Below, one piece after another: positions 11,450 through 22,912 of a stretch of DNA of 64,000 bases; the stretch's first letter is position 1; each line of letters begins with the position of its first letter. The translations under genes were made by a program, and so were the position numbers. Under the pieces are notes generated by a model. The model was not told the DNA's origin and did not search any database. It saw only the letters and a program-made list of their open reading frames with translations. The DNA comes from Enoplosus armatus. Taxonomy: Eukaryota; Chordata; Actinopteri; Centrarchiformes; Enoplosidae. Location: NCBI RefSeq assembly GCF_043641665.1, contig NC_092183.1, positions 13,722,001-13,786,000 on the forward strand, given 5' to 3'.

Positions 11450-14400
11450 TGTCTGTCATGACTTTTATGTTCATTAATATCACACAAAGAAGAATTTTAA
11501 AAATGTTTCACAATGAGGAAGAAGGGTTGAAATACTAACCAACAACTCATTCTGACATAGCTGACAAAGTCTTTGTTCTTTTGAAATCCCCCATCCAGTA
11601 AGTGTTAGTAACACCTGTTGCAAATTATGAGTACAGTTTATGATAAGCCAACAAAGGAAAATGCAGTGCCAACATTTAGCGTTGTGCATCCATATGAAGC
11701 GCTTCAAGGTAATATTCCCCATGTGTAATGTTGTGATAGATTTTCTCATAATCATTGTAGGGAAGATGTTTGTATAAAACATTGTCGTCTTCCTGTTGGC
11801 CTTAATCTTCAGACAGAAATTGATTACTGATGATTCTGTACTGTTGGTTAGTTTATCCTTCAAAACTTATTAAGATAACTAATAATTGAATTGAAAATAA
11901 GAGCTTGCATTGGTAAAAGGTTCAGCAGCACATCTGTTTTTAGGGCACTTATTCCCTACTTTGACGTGTAATTTGGACCAGTAATATTTGGCCTAAACTG
12001 AAAGACTGGAAAATCCCACCATTTCTCAATGATGGCAGCCATAAACATGCTGGTTGGTTAGTCTGTTTAGCTAAAAAAAATGTGTGGTTGTATTTGCAGC
12101 CAACAAGCACTGCACTCAAGTCTACGATATATTAACTGGAACATAAACAGTCCTGAAATTGTGTGTCTGTGAGAGTTATGCATTCATTAGCTGGGTCACT
12201 GTTTTGTCTTTCCAGAGGGAAACTGTTTGAAGCAGGTTTCAGGGTTGTAGGTAGGGTAAGCATCTTGTTCCTGGACATGGTACAGTCCTGAGCAGTGCTC
12301 ACAAGAGTTTGACCCCAAGACAAACCCCTTCTAATTGGCCTATGACAGCTGCCTGTACCTTGTGAAAAGGTCAGTATGCCTTTAGTGCAACAGGTATAAT
12401 AGCTCTTAGAGATTAACAGCACAGCCAGCTGCCTCAGCTTTCTAAGCAGGTAAATCCACTGTTGGCTTTTCCTGTTAAATTAGTTTTATAGTATTTGCAT
12501 TGTGAAAGCTGAGGTTGCCCTGAAGGATGGTACCCAGGTTCTCCACCAAAGATCTGATGTGCTCCATCTTCCTTTGACACGGAGCAGCATAGCATGTGTG
12601 TGATTCTTTTTTTCTTGTTTGGAAAAATGTATTAATTACTTTTGTTTTCTTAGCTATCACAATCCACACATTTTGCCACAATGTTTTAATAGAAATAATC
12701 CACAGAGACATTTTTGGATATGCATCATTGTGAATTTAGTTGTTTTTTCAGTATGAACACCCTAAATACTTACAATACAGTCAGAATTTGTATATAAAAT
12801 TTAACTGGGACAGAATTTAGGAGTGCCTGTTTTTCCGGATGTGTCCTGATTATGGGTGTTAATATATGGTTTGTGTATTCATAATTGACAGTATTTAGAT
12901 GCCTGAGTTGAACCTACATGTTCCAATATAAATGTTTTCTCTGATCACATCTTTAAAAGGAGCTTTAACTGGCTGCTTTGGAGAAGACATAAGATACCCA
13001 AAAGATACCCATTTCACACAATGACTTACAGTCAATAAAATAATTATATAATCTAAAATACATGGTGAGTTTGTTGGCCAGTTATATACCAAGCTAACCT
13101 TCAGATGCTTGAGCAGATGCTAGACGACAATGGTTGACTTTATTGGTTAATAGTCAATGGCTAAGATGAAATTGGTGCAACTATTTGTAATTTTGTAATT
13201 CAGTCTTTTTTTAAGTTCTTTATTCAAGACATGCATCCACTTTTCCTCACATCTTTAAAAGTGTATGCAGTTAACTATTTATCTTAAGGCCAAACACTCA
13301 CTTCAACACAACATGCAACGACAGGATTCTTGAGTGTCCTTTATCTAGACTACCAGAGGAATTCACATGTGTCAAAGTGAACCTTGAATCAAGACGTTAG
13401 ACACAACAGGACAGAAATGCTTACTCTGTGACTCAGTGGCCATTTGCAGCTTACTGTATTTCAGCAAGCACATCTGACACTTCTTGGAGGCCTTGGTCTT
13501 GGTGTAAGCAAGCACTCATGTAACAAAACAATACAATTGTTAAGTGGAGGCAGGAAATGGAGCAAATGGCAAGGTGTGATAAAGCAGTTTCTCAAGATAG
13601 ACACAAAAACAAGAAAAGGTAAAGCAGAAGAAGCTTAGTGGAAAAGGTTTTGGGAATATGCCGTTGTCTAAGATCACAGGTCTTGAAACACATCACTGCT
13701 CTGCTGCTGTTCGTGACAGATGCTACATTTGATATGTCTAGCAGTGGGGAAATCAGATGCCAATAGGCTATTTTTCAGCTATATCCTACTACATTACTCT
13801 GTAATTACACTGCAACTAAAACCACCAACTTACTTCCACTGTTAATAAAACAAATTATTCCATTATGTGTCCATAAATACTATATATGCTTTATGTATTA
13901 TCCATCTGTTCAACGCAACATTTTGAAGCTTTGTGTAACATCACGATGCAATGAACACATTCCTGAACAAAAATGAACATATATAATAAATATGTAATAA
14001 TGTACATGAAATAAAATAAGACAAGTTCAGAAGGCCTCACAATATAGTTGGTACAGAGACACCGAATTCACATAAAGATTAAACACAAGGTAATACTCCA
14101 TGGTATTCTGCTCCACATACAACAAACCCTTAAAACCCAGCAGCTAATTCAAAACACTGCTGCTTGAGCTTTAACACAGAAGAACATGTTACACACCTTC
14201 TTAACCCCCAGATACATTTCTGACATGCTTGTACAACACTAAATCTTCTTAAATGTGCTTGTTGTTCCTACAGGTTTTCTAGCTACAATGTGTTTACTTT
14301 AGCAGAGTTTAAACAATGGCTAATAATATTTAGCCAATAGTAATACACATTAGTAAAATTCAGTCTCACTCAGTAGTTATGAAAGCAACATTAAGCAACG

Positions 14401-17400
14401 TTAACGCAGTCGGTAAACGCCTCCCAGGCAAAGCAAACACACACCAGGAGTAACTAACTACAGAAGAACTGAAGGTTTGTACAATGCAAATGAACACATT
14501 TACACAACCGTGGACCTCCATGATAATCCAGACGTTATAGATATTTGTGTGTGACAGTGTTCTGTGGTATATGTATGACTGTCTGCTTTGTTAGTCTACA
14601 AGTGTTGCATTGCTTTACATACTTTCTTGCATGTTGTTATGCCAAACAATTTACTTTATTAGTAGGCAAAAACATTATTGAATCTGATCTAGTATGTGTG
14701 TGGATGGTGTACACAACTTTTAGATATAAGATAACTTGTGACATATACATATGTCATAACAAGATTCACATCAAATGTCTGTTCATCTCCTGTCATCTCC
14801 AGCCCAGACAGGTTTGGGCAGTGCTCTCTAGTCGGCGCCTCAAGGGTGTAGCAAAGATAGTTGCGATGTTGTAGTGTTGAGTAATCTAACCTAACATTAT
14901 ATCATACTTCCCTGCATCGGTCCAAGATGTAAAACTTGCTTTTTCACTTCCGGCTTCCATTTGTTTATTTCACATCCTGACCCATTCTGAAACCCATTCA
15001 GCCAGAGAGATTTTAGCATCAAATCCTGTTCTAGCAAAGCATCTCTGGAGCCTTTCACGGCTGAACTGGTAATCCAATGATCTTTTTTCCCTTTAATTAG
15101 CTTTGTTACTGTGCCACACAAATCCTGCCAGCTTTGTAAATTAATGAGTGGAGTTTGTGCTCTGCACATGTGGTCACTGCTGCATAAGTAGGAGGTTTAG
15201 TGTTATGAGACCTGCACACTTTCAGGTACTTTTGCCTCCCATGGTTACACATACTTAGTAAGGTTTCATTGTTTTCCTTATGACAGGAAGTTTATGGAAG
15301 AAAGTGTCCATTTGATTTACCTGGTACATGTAGAATTATGCATCGATTTACACCATTATTTTTTGTAATATTTTCATGCATAAGCATAAACGTGATGGAG
15401 TATAAAAATGGTTTTCAGGTTTAATTACAAAATCTAAATACATCTATGCGTGAAGAACCTTCCATACCCCATGTGCTTTGTCAGGGTTCATTTAACATAA
15501 ATGTCCAACTATCATATCTCCAGAATTATTATACCACGAAAATGAAACGCTGACATTTTAGTGACATTAAATAATGTCTGGAAGTGCTCCTTGCCTCTGA
15601 AAGCTGGCCCAGCTCATTTTACAAAGTACATCACTACAGTTACAGTATATCAAGCTATGAGTAGTATTCATGCTCAAGTAACATAATCAAATTGAGTCCT
15701 GTCTGCAGTTTAATTGCAGCAGCTGTGCATTTCCACTACCACATTGGCTCGGTCAAACATCTATATTTAACTCTGAAAGGTGGGAGGTTGTGCTGGGGTT
15801 ACACTTCCACAGCCTTGAATGGGCAAGATCACTCTGTACTGCACCAGCATCGCAGCACTGACGGAGGCTGCTGCAGCTGAAATGCACCGGGATGTAATAA
15901 CAAAAAGTCTGGGAAATTGTTCCTCAAGAGCATCGCACCACACTCACACTCCGCTCAGTTTACACCACTTCAGTCTTTTGGCTTGGTGTTATAAAGGTAC
16001 CTTTTAGTGGCACATACAGGTTTACAGTATTATATCTTTGTTTCTCCATAACAAGAAAGAACACAGGGAATTCTTCCCACAGTAAAGAACCCAGAGGGCA
16101 CCACCTGTGCTCTGCTCCCGTCTGAGACCAAACAAAGCACTACGGACACCAAAACAGAGATGATGTCGAGACCAAACACTGTTGTGGAGTGAAAGATTAT
16201 GTCTTTGGGTGCCTTTAATTTTCTCACAGCCAATACACACTAACCAGCAGAGCAGTGTATGAGCTGACACAGTGAGAAGGGCAGACGCAGGTCAGGTTGT
16301 AAGGATTGGGTGACAGCTGATGCAATATCTGTTTGAGCTTGCTGTTGCTCTTCTGTACTTTTGCAGGAAAGTAAAATTAAAGCCACACATTACTCTTTTA
16401 GTTCCAGTTGAACATCATAAACTGCTCCATTTCACTTTAAATTGCTAACATTGGTGCACTTAGAATTGATGTTGGTTCAGCAAATGTTTTGGCAGATATG
16501 TTTCCTGATTCAGCACAAAACAGAAGGAAACTCACAATGTTTTTTGTTTGTTGAGACAGCTTGTCTTGCAATTTGTAGTGCTTTTTATGGTATGTAGGGT
16601 ATATATATTTGCTTTTACTATATTTGACTATTTGTTATAGTGAACCACTAATCCAGAATGCCAATTTGTTAAGTATAGTCCCGTTTTTATGCAAAATTGA
16701 ATAAATTCCTTCCCACTTGGCCTAATTATGGCAATATTTTATATTTTTAAATTCATACTCCCTTATTACACAGCCTACATGTTCTAAAGATGTATTAGGC
16801 TAAGCAATAAAACACTATGAACCATCTCTGTGTTAAGTGTGTGCAGCCAGTAGTTCTGAGTTTTTCAACACTGTTTGTCATTTGATTTTGATGTGCTGAA
16901 CAATAACACCTTATCAAAGGTACATCCGATTACACACACACCTTTGAATCATCCTGCGTCATTGTTAACGCCATAGTTATGCAAACAGTAGGTTTTCAGT
17001 AGGTCTGGAGACCTGCCATTAAAGTGGTGTTAGACTCAATCTGTCACTATACCCAGCCCAGTCTAAATTCTGCAGAATGTTATGTAATGTCAGTCTTTGA
17101 GATTGCTTCATTCGGCTGAGAAAAGAGCCACTTACAAAAATTGGGTTGATATGGGTATTCGCACATTTACTGTGAATGAAACTATAGTTTTAGTGCAAAC
17201 CTACAGATAGTTTTAAAAAAGCTACAGATGGTTCAAGGTGGCTCGATAGTTATCTTTATCTTTTTCTAGACAGTATTGCAGTAGGTCAGAAATTAGTACA
17301 AAGGTGTGTAATATAGGCACAATGATAGAAATGGAAATATGATATATATAACAAGTAACATAACATATTAGGCAATATTCAAATTAAAAAATACATAACC

Positions 17401-18650
17401 GCCAGCCTGCGTGTCTCAGCAGGCCCATCAGTAAATTGCATATTTTCATGCTTTCAAAACATTTGACAGATGTTTCCTGGGGGTAAATTACAAAAGCACA
17501 ACCTGTGCGTTATATAATGTTATTAATGTGAGGTTACACAAAAGAGGTAAGGTGTGAAGGTGTGAGTTGTGATTGGGTTATTTTCAGCCAATTGAGACAT
17601 GGTGAAACTGGAGATAATCTGGTGAGCAGCAGAGTAGGTGACACAGGAATGTGTCTCCCCTCTCATAACTTCAGTCACATGCTGACTGCAGAATGACAAA
17701 GTGAGTTGGAGAAGGGCGTTGACAATTTAAAGGGGAGAGTCTCTGTTCCACCAATAGCATGGCAGAGGCCGCACCTCCTTGACAAGCCTTTGCATAACAC
17801 TTGGCCCGCCATGTGGCCAGAGGATGAAGTTTGCATATTTTCATGCATTAATGAAAACAATGAATTGATCTCTTACTATGGTGTGGATCAACCGTTTGTC
17901 TGTCCAAGTTTTCATGTCAACTTTGTTTTTTTCCACAGCCAGAGAATGGTAGTGGAACTTTCTATTTCTACTTTTTAAAAGATTGTCTGCTATTTATCTG
18001 TTTGATGGGACACCGACACATTTAACCTGTGCACTACTGCTGGTATGAAGGTTTCAAGGGGAATGCTACCTTTCTTAACACCTCTTTTTTTGTAGGTGTG
18101 TTTCAGAGATCCTTAGAATTTGACCTGAAGGTGTGTATGGTACACCCCTGGCTGGTTGTAACTTGCTGGGTTTGTCCCAGGTGGGAAAACAGGCTAACAA
18201 CAGCAAACTAGTCCTCCACATTGGAGGGTGGTAAAAGAAATGAAATAATGGCTAATACCAAAACAGGCCATGATCACCAGAAAAACTTGTGATACTGAGA
18301 CACAATGAATGTTGCACTGGCTTTTTAAAGTCAAGTTTTAGGCAAAATGTAAACCTTATTACTTTAGTATATATTTACATGGTAGCATGTCTCTTATCTT
18401 AACTCTGAATTGGGCTGCTATGTGAGTGTTCGCCCTAACAAAAGACTAACTTCTTATCTTGTGTATAAAGTCGAGTCGAAGAACTGCTCATTGTCAGACA
18501 AGAAGCACTCAATATTACAGTGACCCTGCAAATTCAAAGTTTAGCACTCGTTTCTACCTTTTGAAGAAAAAGTGGTGGAGATTCAACATGTATTGCCTGA
18601 ACTGCCCTCACCCACAGAGGAACCTGTGACATTTGACAATGATTGACAAT
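11450..18650. other. Intergenic, about 7 kb; no gene recognised
   Basis: AT-rich sequence between mat2a and the C2orf68 homologue. Open frames are all under 130 codons and show no domain or signal features. A short LINE-like patch is listed separately. I looked for tRNA-like cloverleafs by eye and saw none. Confidence 0.5.
14120..14200 (+). mobile_element. Short LINE reverse-transcriptase relic
   Basis: Plus-strand translation gives KTQQLIQNTAA, a stop, then ALTQKNM. This is a decayed version of the QLVQNAAARVLTRTKR-like block common at the 3' end of fish L2/Rex LINEs. It is too short and broken to define further. Confidence 0.5.
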
Positions 18651-18656
18651 AACTGT

Positions 18657-19604
18657 TAATGTCTTGTGTATAGAAACTGACAGTTTGTCTTTAAAATTAC
18701 AACACACTGTTACTATGCATTAATGGACGAGAATCTCATTTGACTTGTTTTCAAAACAAAAGGTGAAACACAAAAGATAGGCCTGCAGAGCTGAAATGTT
18801 GATCCATACTGCCACCTGCTGAGGACATGATGTGAAACATTCCTATCAGTCAACTGACAATGATGTTTTGCTGTATCCCAATACAATATGCTCAGAATGG
18901 AACAAAGTTGACAAAAGCGCTGATCTGTTATTTCCCCCCTCAGATTTGAGTGTTTTACAACATACCAAGACGCTAAGGAAAAACATTCACATTTTATGGC
19001 TGTTCAATTCCATAAGTGCACATCCAGACACATTTGGACAATAATAAATGGCTTTTATGTATATGTAATTTTATATGTAAAGAGTTGTGTCCTCAAAAAA
19101 TATTACAGTATCAAAAATAAAAAAGTATTTCAACCACCCAAAAATAAATTAGAATACTGAAAACAATGAAACACAGTTTCCACACAAACACATTATCATG
19201 GCTACATCCACTAAACTCTCCAACTCAAAAAGAAACAAAACTAAATTCTCACATTTCCAAACACAAGATCACTGTTAGACTGATGTTCCATTCACAGCAT
19301 TTCACAGAAAAAGTATAAATCTTGTTTATAAAAACTAGATCTTTGTAAACACAAGAAATACCGAACATGTTCGATGGAGGAGGAAGGTTAGCAGTGCTCT
19401 CTGTCAAAGAGTACCTTCTCTTTTCTGAATTTAACTGTCAGAAAGCAACAACATAATGTTATAGGTCCAGTCAACTTGAAGGTGTACAAACTGTCCCTAA
19501 AGTTATGAATCAGGGTATGAGGTAAAAGTCCAAGGTGAGTTAAATGTAGTAAACACGAACCTGACAGTCAACTCCCAACCATACTGTCTATGATAAATGC
19601 TGTT
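18657..19604. repeat. 948-bp segment, donor-like copy (partner 20960-21907)
   Basis: This stretch, immediately 3' of the C2orf68 homologue, is repeated in the same orientation at 20960-21907. There is no net length change and I saw only about five mismatches (for example at 18972, 19017, 19213 and 19258-19259). It may be part of that gene's 3'UTR, since the stop codon lies at 19818-19820 on the minus strand. No terminal inverted repeats or coding potential were seen. The identical short open frames in both copies are by-products of the duplication. Confidence 0.93.
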
Positions 19605-19817
19605 TCTTCTCCTTTGAAAACAGATGATGGCTTGATTGTGGGTCATCAAGTTGGATCTCTGCTGGCAGTCACTGTACATGATCCCAGAGTCCTCATTATG
19701 CCCCCAGCACCATCAACAGTGTTAATGCTTTGGAGGAGTGCAGAGCTACAACTGAAGTATTACTCCTCTTTGCCTGTAGCCCCTCTGTCATCATAATCTA
19801 CTGTCCAAGAATATCAC

Positions 19818-22435
19818 TCAACGTTTGTCTCGTCTTTTGTCCATTTCCTTTCGAATTCGAGCCTCTAGAGCTGCCCTCATGGCTGAATCAAGGATGTTCT
19901 TCTCTGCAACACGTTCCACCACATTCTCTGGCGTATCCTCCTTTAGAAACAGAATGAACATGAGAGAATTAAGACCAAACCAAAGTAAAATAGATCAAAG
20001 TGCCAGAAACATCAAGCAAAGGGATGTGCATTAACCTTGTGCACGAGGAAGGAGGTAATGGTACCAGAGTCCTCCTGATAGTCGAGCCAGAAGAGTTCAG
20101 TTCCATGGGTCTCCGTCTCTGTGCTTGACCCACTCTCATTCCACTCTTCAGCCTCAGCACCGGCCCCTGGCTCTGATCCATCTGGAAAATGAGCACACAC
20201 ATGCATATTTTCTCAATTTTATTTATATAGCCCAATGTCTCAAATTTGCCTCAAGGGTCTTTACAATCTGTACAGCATACAACACCCTCCATCCTTAGAC
20301 CCTTGATTTGGTTAAGGATTAAATCCCCAAAAAACCCCATTTAACAGAGAAAAAATGGAAGAAACCCCAGGAAGAGCAACAGAGGAGGGATCCCTCTCCC
20401 AGGATGGACAGACATGCAATAGATGTTGTGTGTACAGAATAAACTAAAAGAGTAAGATTACAGTATGGACAATCATGATTTTGTGGATTTACTGTTGGCA
20501 AAAAACACAACAACATACGGCATCAAACTCACGTCTGCGTCGGGGATGGTACACTTGGATATCAGGGCGACGGGGTCGTCTTGGGGTTGTGGTGTGCCTC
20601 CGCCGCTGAAGCTCTTTCGCTTGCTTCACCTCTTTATCATAATCATCTCTTAAAGAGAAAAGAAAACATTTTGTTATTGCTTGGAAATGTACATAATACC
20701 AAATGTGTATCAGCACATGCTGTGTCAATGGTTGGCAACAAAGGCAAATGTTATATTTGTAGTCTTATGGTCATACACTACATACTCTAAAACTAAAAAT
20801 CTGACATAATCGCCAATCCAGTAGAGAAAACAAAAATATGAGGTAAAAGGTGCTTTGTACTTTTCTCCATCAATGTAAGTTATCTCATGGAGGTCTGAAG
20901 AACATGTCCTGCTTAATCCCTTTGCTTTTTCTTTGATAGTCTATATAATATATAATATATAATGTCTTGTGTATAGAAACTGACAGTTTGTCTTTAAAAT
21001 TACAACACACTGTTACTATGCATTAATGGACGAGAATCTCATTTGACTTGTTTTCAAAACAAAAGGTGAAACACAAAAGATAGGCCTGCAGAGCTGAAAT
21101 GTTGATCCATACTGCCACCTGCTGAGGACATGATGTGAAACATTCCTATCAGTCAACTGACAATGATGTTTTGCTGTATCCCAATACAATATGCTCAGAA
21201 TGGAACAAAGTTGACAAAAGCGCTGATCTGTTATTTCCCCCCTCAGATTTGAGTGTTTTACAACATACCAAGACACTAAGGAAAAACATTCACATTTTAT
21301 GGCTGTTCAATTCCATAAGAGCACATCCAGACACATTTGGACAATAATAAATGGCTTTTATGTATATGTAATTTTATATGTAAAGAGTTGTGTCCTCAAA
21401 AAATATTACAGTATCAAAAATAAAAAAGTATTTCAACCACCCAAAAATAAATTAGAATACTGAAAACAATGAAACACAGTTTCCACACAAACACATTATC
21501 ATGGCTACATCCACTGAACTCTCCAACTCAAAAAGAAACAAAACTAAATTCTCACATTTCAGAACACAAGATCACTGTTAGACTGATGTTCCATTCACAG
21601 CATTTCACAGAAAAAGTATAAATCTTGTTTATAAAAACTAGATCTTTGTAAACACAAGAAATACCGAACATGTTCGATGGAGGAGGAAGGTTAGCAGTGC
21701 TCTCTGTCAAAGAGTACCTTCTCTTTTCTGAATTTAACTGTCAGAAAGCAACAACATAATGTTATAGGTCCAGTCAACTTGAAGGTGTACAAACTGTCCC
21801 TAAAGTTATGAATCAGGGTATGAGGTAAAAGTCCAAGGTGAGTTAAATGTAGTAAACACGAACCTGACAGTCAACTCCCAACCATACTGTCTATGATAAA
21901 TGCTGTTGCTGCAAATGCTGCAATGTAAGTTATCTCATGGAGGTCTGAAGAACATGTCCTGCTTAATCCCTTCGCTTTTTCTTTGATAGTCAACGCTACA
22001 TCTGACAGCAGCATGCTACACTGATTCACCCTGTGACAATATTGAAACAACCCTGTAACTTAGATTTGTTTGCAACAAACAGTTGTTGTTTTGCCTCCAA
22101 TGTCCTCAACCAAGGATAACTTTGGCCAACAGGCCTGTGCGACCTTTCCTTATAGTTTCACTTTGAGCGTAAAAGAATTGTATTATTCATTACCTGCCCT
22201 ACCTAACCTTCCCTCACCATCAGATCAACTTCTATAATAACATGTGTGTGGTTGCAGCTCTAGATATTGTGAACTAGCTAGTATGCTAGCTACTAGCATT
22301 AGCTAACGGTAGTTGAGGAAATCACCTAGCAATCTGGTTCCTCCGGATATGGTGCAGGAAGCCATGGCTCATATCCAAACGGCCCCCACGTTTGTATTTC
22401 AGCTCATGCACTTCGTCGTCTCTTAAAATATCCAT
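19818..22435 (-). CDS. UPF0561 protein C2orf68 homologue (four exons, 164 aa)
   Basis: Minus-strand exons 22326-22435, 20533-20648, 20036-20181 and 19818-19940 join in frame to 164 residues, close to the human C2orf68 length of about 166. The conserved N-terminal block RGGRLDMSHGFLHHIRRNQI is followed by RDDYDKEVKQAKELQRRRHT and PRRPRRPDIQVYHPRRRR. An acidic middle leads to HGTELFWLDYQEDSGTITSF, and the C-terminus is basic (ARIRKEMDKRRDKR). No enzymatic motif is visible and the family's function is unknown. The start lies in a short first exon facing usp39 across about 480 bp, which suggests a shared bidirectional promoter. Intron 1 carries the 948-bp duplicated segment, and intron 2 carries an interspersed repeat. 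Human C2orf68, USP39 and SFTPB are also neighbours. Confidence 0.92.
20210..20455. repeat. Interspersed repeat in intron 2 of the C2orf68 homologue
   Basis: The sequence starts with TTTTATTTATATAGCCCAAT, continues through a run ending in gaagaaacccc, and includes gagggatccctctcccagga. This is the style of a very common teleost dispersed repeat tail. A short related start (TTTATTTATATAGCACATTT) occurs at about 41300 in a peroxidase A intron. The family name is not asserted. Confidence 0.6.
20871..20941. repeat. 71-bp direct repeat flanking the intron-1 insertion (left)
   Basis: Identical to 21921-21991 except for one T/C difference (CCCTTTGC versus CCCTTCGC). The two copies bracket the 979-bp inserted block that contains the 948-bp copied segment. 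Confidence 0.93.
20960..21907. repeat. 948-bp segment, inserted copy in intron 1 of the C2orf68 homologue
   Basis: Near-identical direct copy of 18657-19604. It is preceded by a short AT-rich junction (tataatatataatatataat) and followed by 13 bp of junction sequence before the second 71-bp repeat. Because this copy is bracketed by the direct repeats, I take it to be the inserted copy. Confidence 0.92.
21921..21991. repeat. 71-bp direct repeat flanking the intron-1 insertion (right)
   Basis: Second copy of 20871-20941. It is much longer than a normal transposon target-site duplication. Confidence 0.93.
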
Positions 22436-22912
22436 TTCAACAAACAGTTCCAATACGGTGACAGTATTTGTGAGCTAATGACGCTAATGACTGCAAAAAG
22501 TCTCAGTCAGATCCATAGACACTGACAAAAAGCTACATGCTAGCTAATGGTAAGTTGTTGTCCAATTATAACACTCACGGAGTTTGTAAATTAATAATAA
22601 CTTAAGGATGTCCACTGTTTTTAAAGAGAAAACTTATAAAACACTCCAAAACAGAAAACATTCAATAAAAACACGAGGTTAATGCTGTCACAAACCCAGC
22701 AAGTTATCACATTGTTTTTGGCAATTAGTAACTCAAGGATCGACGTAGCTAGCGTCAAACTCCGGGTTAGTTTTTAGTCTGCTGTGTTTGCGATTGCTAC
22801 GTACAACCACCGCGAGTTTCGACGCGCACGGTGCTTGACCCATTCATCGCTTCTAAGTAAAGTTGTACCGTCTCTGTTGTTTTGACATTAAACTCGCAAG
22901 CTAACTGTTGTG
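22436..22912. promoter_or_regulatory. Divergent intergenic region, C2orf68 homologue / usp39
   Basis: Only 477 bp separate the two start codons, which point away from each other. No TATA box is obvious. The compact head-to-head arrangement implies a shared promoter, but this is inferred from layout only. Confidence 0.5.

Noticed and set aside
18832..19044. 70-codon open frame repeated at 21135-21347
   Set aside because: The repetition comes from the 948-bp duplication; the peptide has no domain and no substitution pattern suggesting protein constraint can be judged from two near-identical copies.
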